Part shown: piece after piece, positions 24,294-25,587 of the stretch | Layout: each line of letters starts with the position of its first letter | How positions within the stretch are numbered: the first letter of the stretch is position 1 | From: an uncultured Lentisphaeria bacterium | Lineage (GTDB): Bacteria > Verrucomicrobiota > Lentisphaeria > JABSQK01 > CAJWLW01 | NCBI GenBank assembly: GCA_913042885.1 | Contig: CAJWLW010000037.1 | Location: 1 to 25,587, forward strand | Direction of reading: 5' to 3' | Length of the DNA stretch: 25,587 nucleotides | The notes under the pieces: generated by a model | What the model saw: only the letters and a program-made list of their open reading frames with translations | The model's database searches: none | What the model was told of the DNA's origin: nothing | Made by a program: the position numbers and the translations under genes

Positions 24294-25331
24294 ATGAGCC
24301 GACAAAACGTGCGATGGGGCCTCCTGAGCACGGCCCGGATCAACGAACGCCTGATCCCGCCGATGCGTGCCTGCGAACGATCCGAGCTCGTCGCGATTGC
24401 GAGCCGGACGCAGAGCAAGGCGGATGCGTATGCCAGCGAGTGGGCCATCCCCAAGGCCTACGGCAGCTATCAGGCAATGCTCGACGCCCCGGACATCGAT
24501 GCGGTCTACATATCGCTACCCAACAGCCTGCACGCGCAGTGGTGTGTCCAGGCCGCCGCCGCCGGCAAGCATATCCTCTGTGAAAAGCCGCTGGCACTGT
24601 CGACCGAAGAAGTGGACCACATCGACACGGCCGTGCGGCAGCACAACGTCATTCTGCAGGAAGGCGCCATGTACCGTTACCATGTGCAGACCGCGAATGT
24701 CTGTGAGCTGATCGCCTCAGGCGTGATCGGCGAGGTGCGGGCTGTCAACGGCACCTTCACATTCGTGCTGGACAACCCGGGCGACTTCCGGCTGGAGCCG
24801 GATCTGGGCGGCGGGTCACTTTGGGATGTGGGCAGCTACCCGGTCAGTTTCATACGGACCGTGCTGGATGCCGAGCCGACAGCGGTCGCCGCTGTTCAGG
24901 CGACGGATGCGCGCGGCATCGATCTGAGCCTGACAGGTCTGCTGAGTTTCGCGGGTGGCGTCAGCGGCCGCTTCTTCTGCAGTTTCGCGACACTGCCGCG
25001 TTGGCACGCTGAGATCATCGGCAATGCCGGCAGGATCGAGCTGGATCATCCGTGGCTGAACAACATCGGGGAGCCGGCGCATCTGCATATTACCACCGTC
25101 TCACCGGACGCGTCGAAATCCATGTTCGGCGACAATGTGACTGAGCAGGTAACCGAGAGGCTGCGGTACGAAAACGTCAACCCGTACAGCGATGAAGTCG
25201 AAGCCATGGTCGGAGCTATTCTCGATGGCAAAGCCCCGGTCATCTCGTTGGCCAGCAGCCGCGGCAACATAGCAGCACTGGTCGCGTTGTATCGCGCCGC
25301 TCGCGAAGGTACGGTTGTACCCCTTTCTTGA
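24294..25331 (+). CDS. Gfo/Idh/MocA family oxidoreductase 2
   Basis: 345 aa NAD(P)-dependent dehydrogenase. The N-terminal loop reads RWGLLSTARI (7-16), a known variant of the GxGxxG motif. The EKP signature is intact in CEKPLAL (96-102), with K98 as the catalytic lysine. GGGSLWDVGSYPV and YHVQTANVCELIASGVIGEV match the C-terminal alpha/beta sheet half, with the Asp of WDVGSYP in the usual catalytic region. This subgroup resembles glucose-fructose oxidoreductase/dihydrodiol dehydrogenase-like proteins. The start has AAAGGAAAC about 7 bases upstream. Gfo 3 starts 21 bases after its stop, so the two are co-transcribed. It is quite unlike Gfo 1, which lost its canonical motifs. Confidence 0.9.
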   Translation: MSRQNVRWGLLSTARINERLIPPMRACERSELVAIASRTQSKADAYASEWAIPKAYGSYQAMLDAPDIDAVYISLPNSLHAQWCVQAAAAGKHILCEKPLALSTEEVDHIDTAVRQHNVILQEGAMYRYHVQTANVCELIASGVIGEVRAVNGTFTFVLDNPGDFRLEPDLGGGSLWDVGSYPVSFIRTVLDAEPTAVAAVQATDARGIDLSLTGLLSFAGGVSGRFFCSFATLPRWHAEIIGNAGRIELDHPWLNNIGEPAHLHITTVSPDASKSMFGDNVTEQVTERLRYENVNPYSDEVEAMVGAILDGKAPVISLASSRGNIAALVALYRAAREGTVVPLS

Positions 25332-25352
25332 CAATCATATCGGAGTGTGATC

Positions 25353-25587
25353 ATGGCAAGTGAAATCGGCATCGGCGTCATCGGTATGGGCTGGATGGGA
25401 CAGGTGCACAGCCGTTCGTACCGGCAGATCCAGGACCGGTTCGCCGACAGCGGTATCCGGCCGCAACTGGTCGTCTGCGCCGATGAGGCGGAAGAGCGTG
25501 CCCTCGACGGTCAATCACGTTTCGGATTCGAGCGTGCGACAGCCGACTGGCGTGAGGTCATTGACGATCCGCGGGTTGCCGCAATCA
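25353..25587 (+). CDS. Gfo/Idh/MocA family oxidoreductase 3 (partial, 3' end outside window)
   Basis: The first 78 codons are visible from the ATG at 25353, with GGAG 8 bases upstream. The N-terminus is [19 protein letters not shown], a canonical Rossmann loop (GMGWMG) followed by the family's His-Ser-Arg-x-Tyr helix start, then LVVCADE with an acidic end to strand 2. The EKP motif and catalytic half lie beyond the window. It is 21 bp downstream of Gfo 2 and is probably its operon partner. Many sugar-catabolic gene sets carry two paralogous Gfo enzymes that act on successive oxidation steps; that role is inferred here. Confidence 0.88.
   Translation, partial: MASEIGIGVIGMGWMGQVHSRSYRQIQDRFADSGIRPQLVVCADEAEERALDGQSRFGFERATADWREVIDDPRVAAI

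Noticed and set aside
1..25587. CRISPR arrays, tRNA or rRNA genes, insertion sequences
   Set aside because: No regularly spaced repeats, cloverleaf-like segments or transposase motifs were found by reading; a computed search was not possible.

Overview
The window is bacterial, with GC near 60% by eye and dense genes in alternating strand blocks. No rRNA, tRNA, phage, transposase or CRISPR was seen. The gene content is three phytanoyl-CoA dioxygenase (PhyH) family proteins, three Gfo/Idh/MocA oxidoreductases, a sugar-isomerase-like TIM barrel, a GH10-like hydrolase, a GH3 enzyme and a very large secreted beta-sandwich protein. This resembles polysaccharide- and organic-matter-degrading lineages with expanded PhyH and Gfo families, such as Candidatus Latescibacterota, Poribacteria, Lentisphaerota or related groups. 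That placement is inference from gene content and was not tested.

Layout. 1-2124 (minus): the start of a sugar phosphate isomerase/epimerase, truncated by the window edge, and a putative TIM-barrel glycoside hydrolase. 2282-5158 (plus): PhyH dioxygenase 1, a Cof-type HAD phosphatase and Gfo oxidoreductase 1. 5159-5509: a 351-bp gap without a convincing gene. 5510-11176 (plus): a 1888-aa exported protein built of repeated sandwich modules with no visible catalytic domain. 11426-13712 (plus): a SAF-less NeuB-like synthase and an alkyl-DHAP-synthase-like FAD enzyme. 13766-15103 (minus): a homoserine-dehydrogenase-like protein with a C-terminal SAF domain. 15288-15932 (minus): a secreted basic-secretory-protein-type metallopeptidase.

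16114-20951 (minus) is a compact operon, read from high to low coordinate: a free-standing lipoyl-domain protein, 2-oxoacid/acetoin dehydrogenase E1 alpha, E1 beta, an MDR-type dehydrogenase and a GH3 beta-N-acetylhexosaminidase-like enzyme. Divergent from it is an acetamidase/formamidase family gene (21328-22290). The right end holds PhyH dioxygenase 2 (minus), PhyH dioxygenase 3 (plus) and Gfo oxidoreductases 2 and 3, the last truncated by the window edge.

Working picture (inference): the region handles uptake-linked breakdown and redox remodelling of unusual sugars or sugar derivatives. GH3 and GH10-like enzymes would release monomers, and Gfo, MDR and isomerase enzymes would oxidise or isomerise them. 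An E1 plus free lipoyl-domain module would activate a resulting 2-oxo compound. The least conventional pieces are the NeuB-like protein, which keeps its PEP/metal motifs but has lost the sugar-recognition glutamate and the SAF domain, and the E1/lipoyl operon, which has no E2 catalytic domain or E3 nearby.
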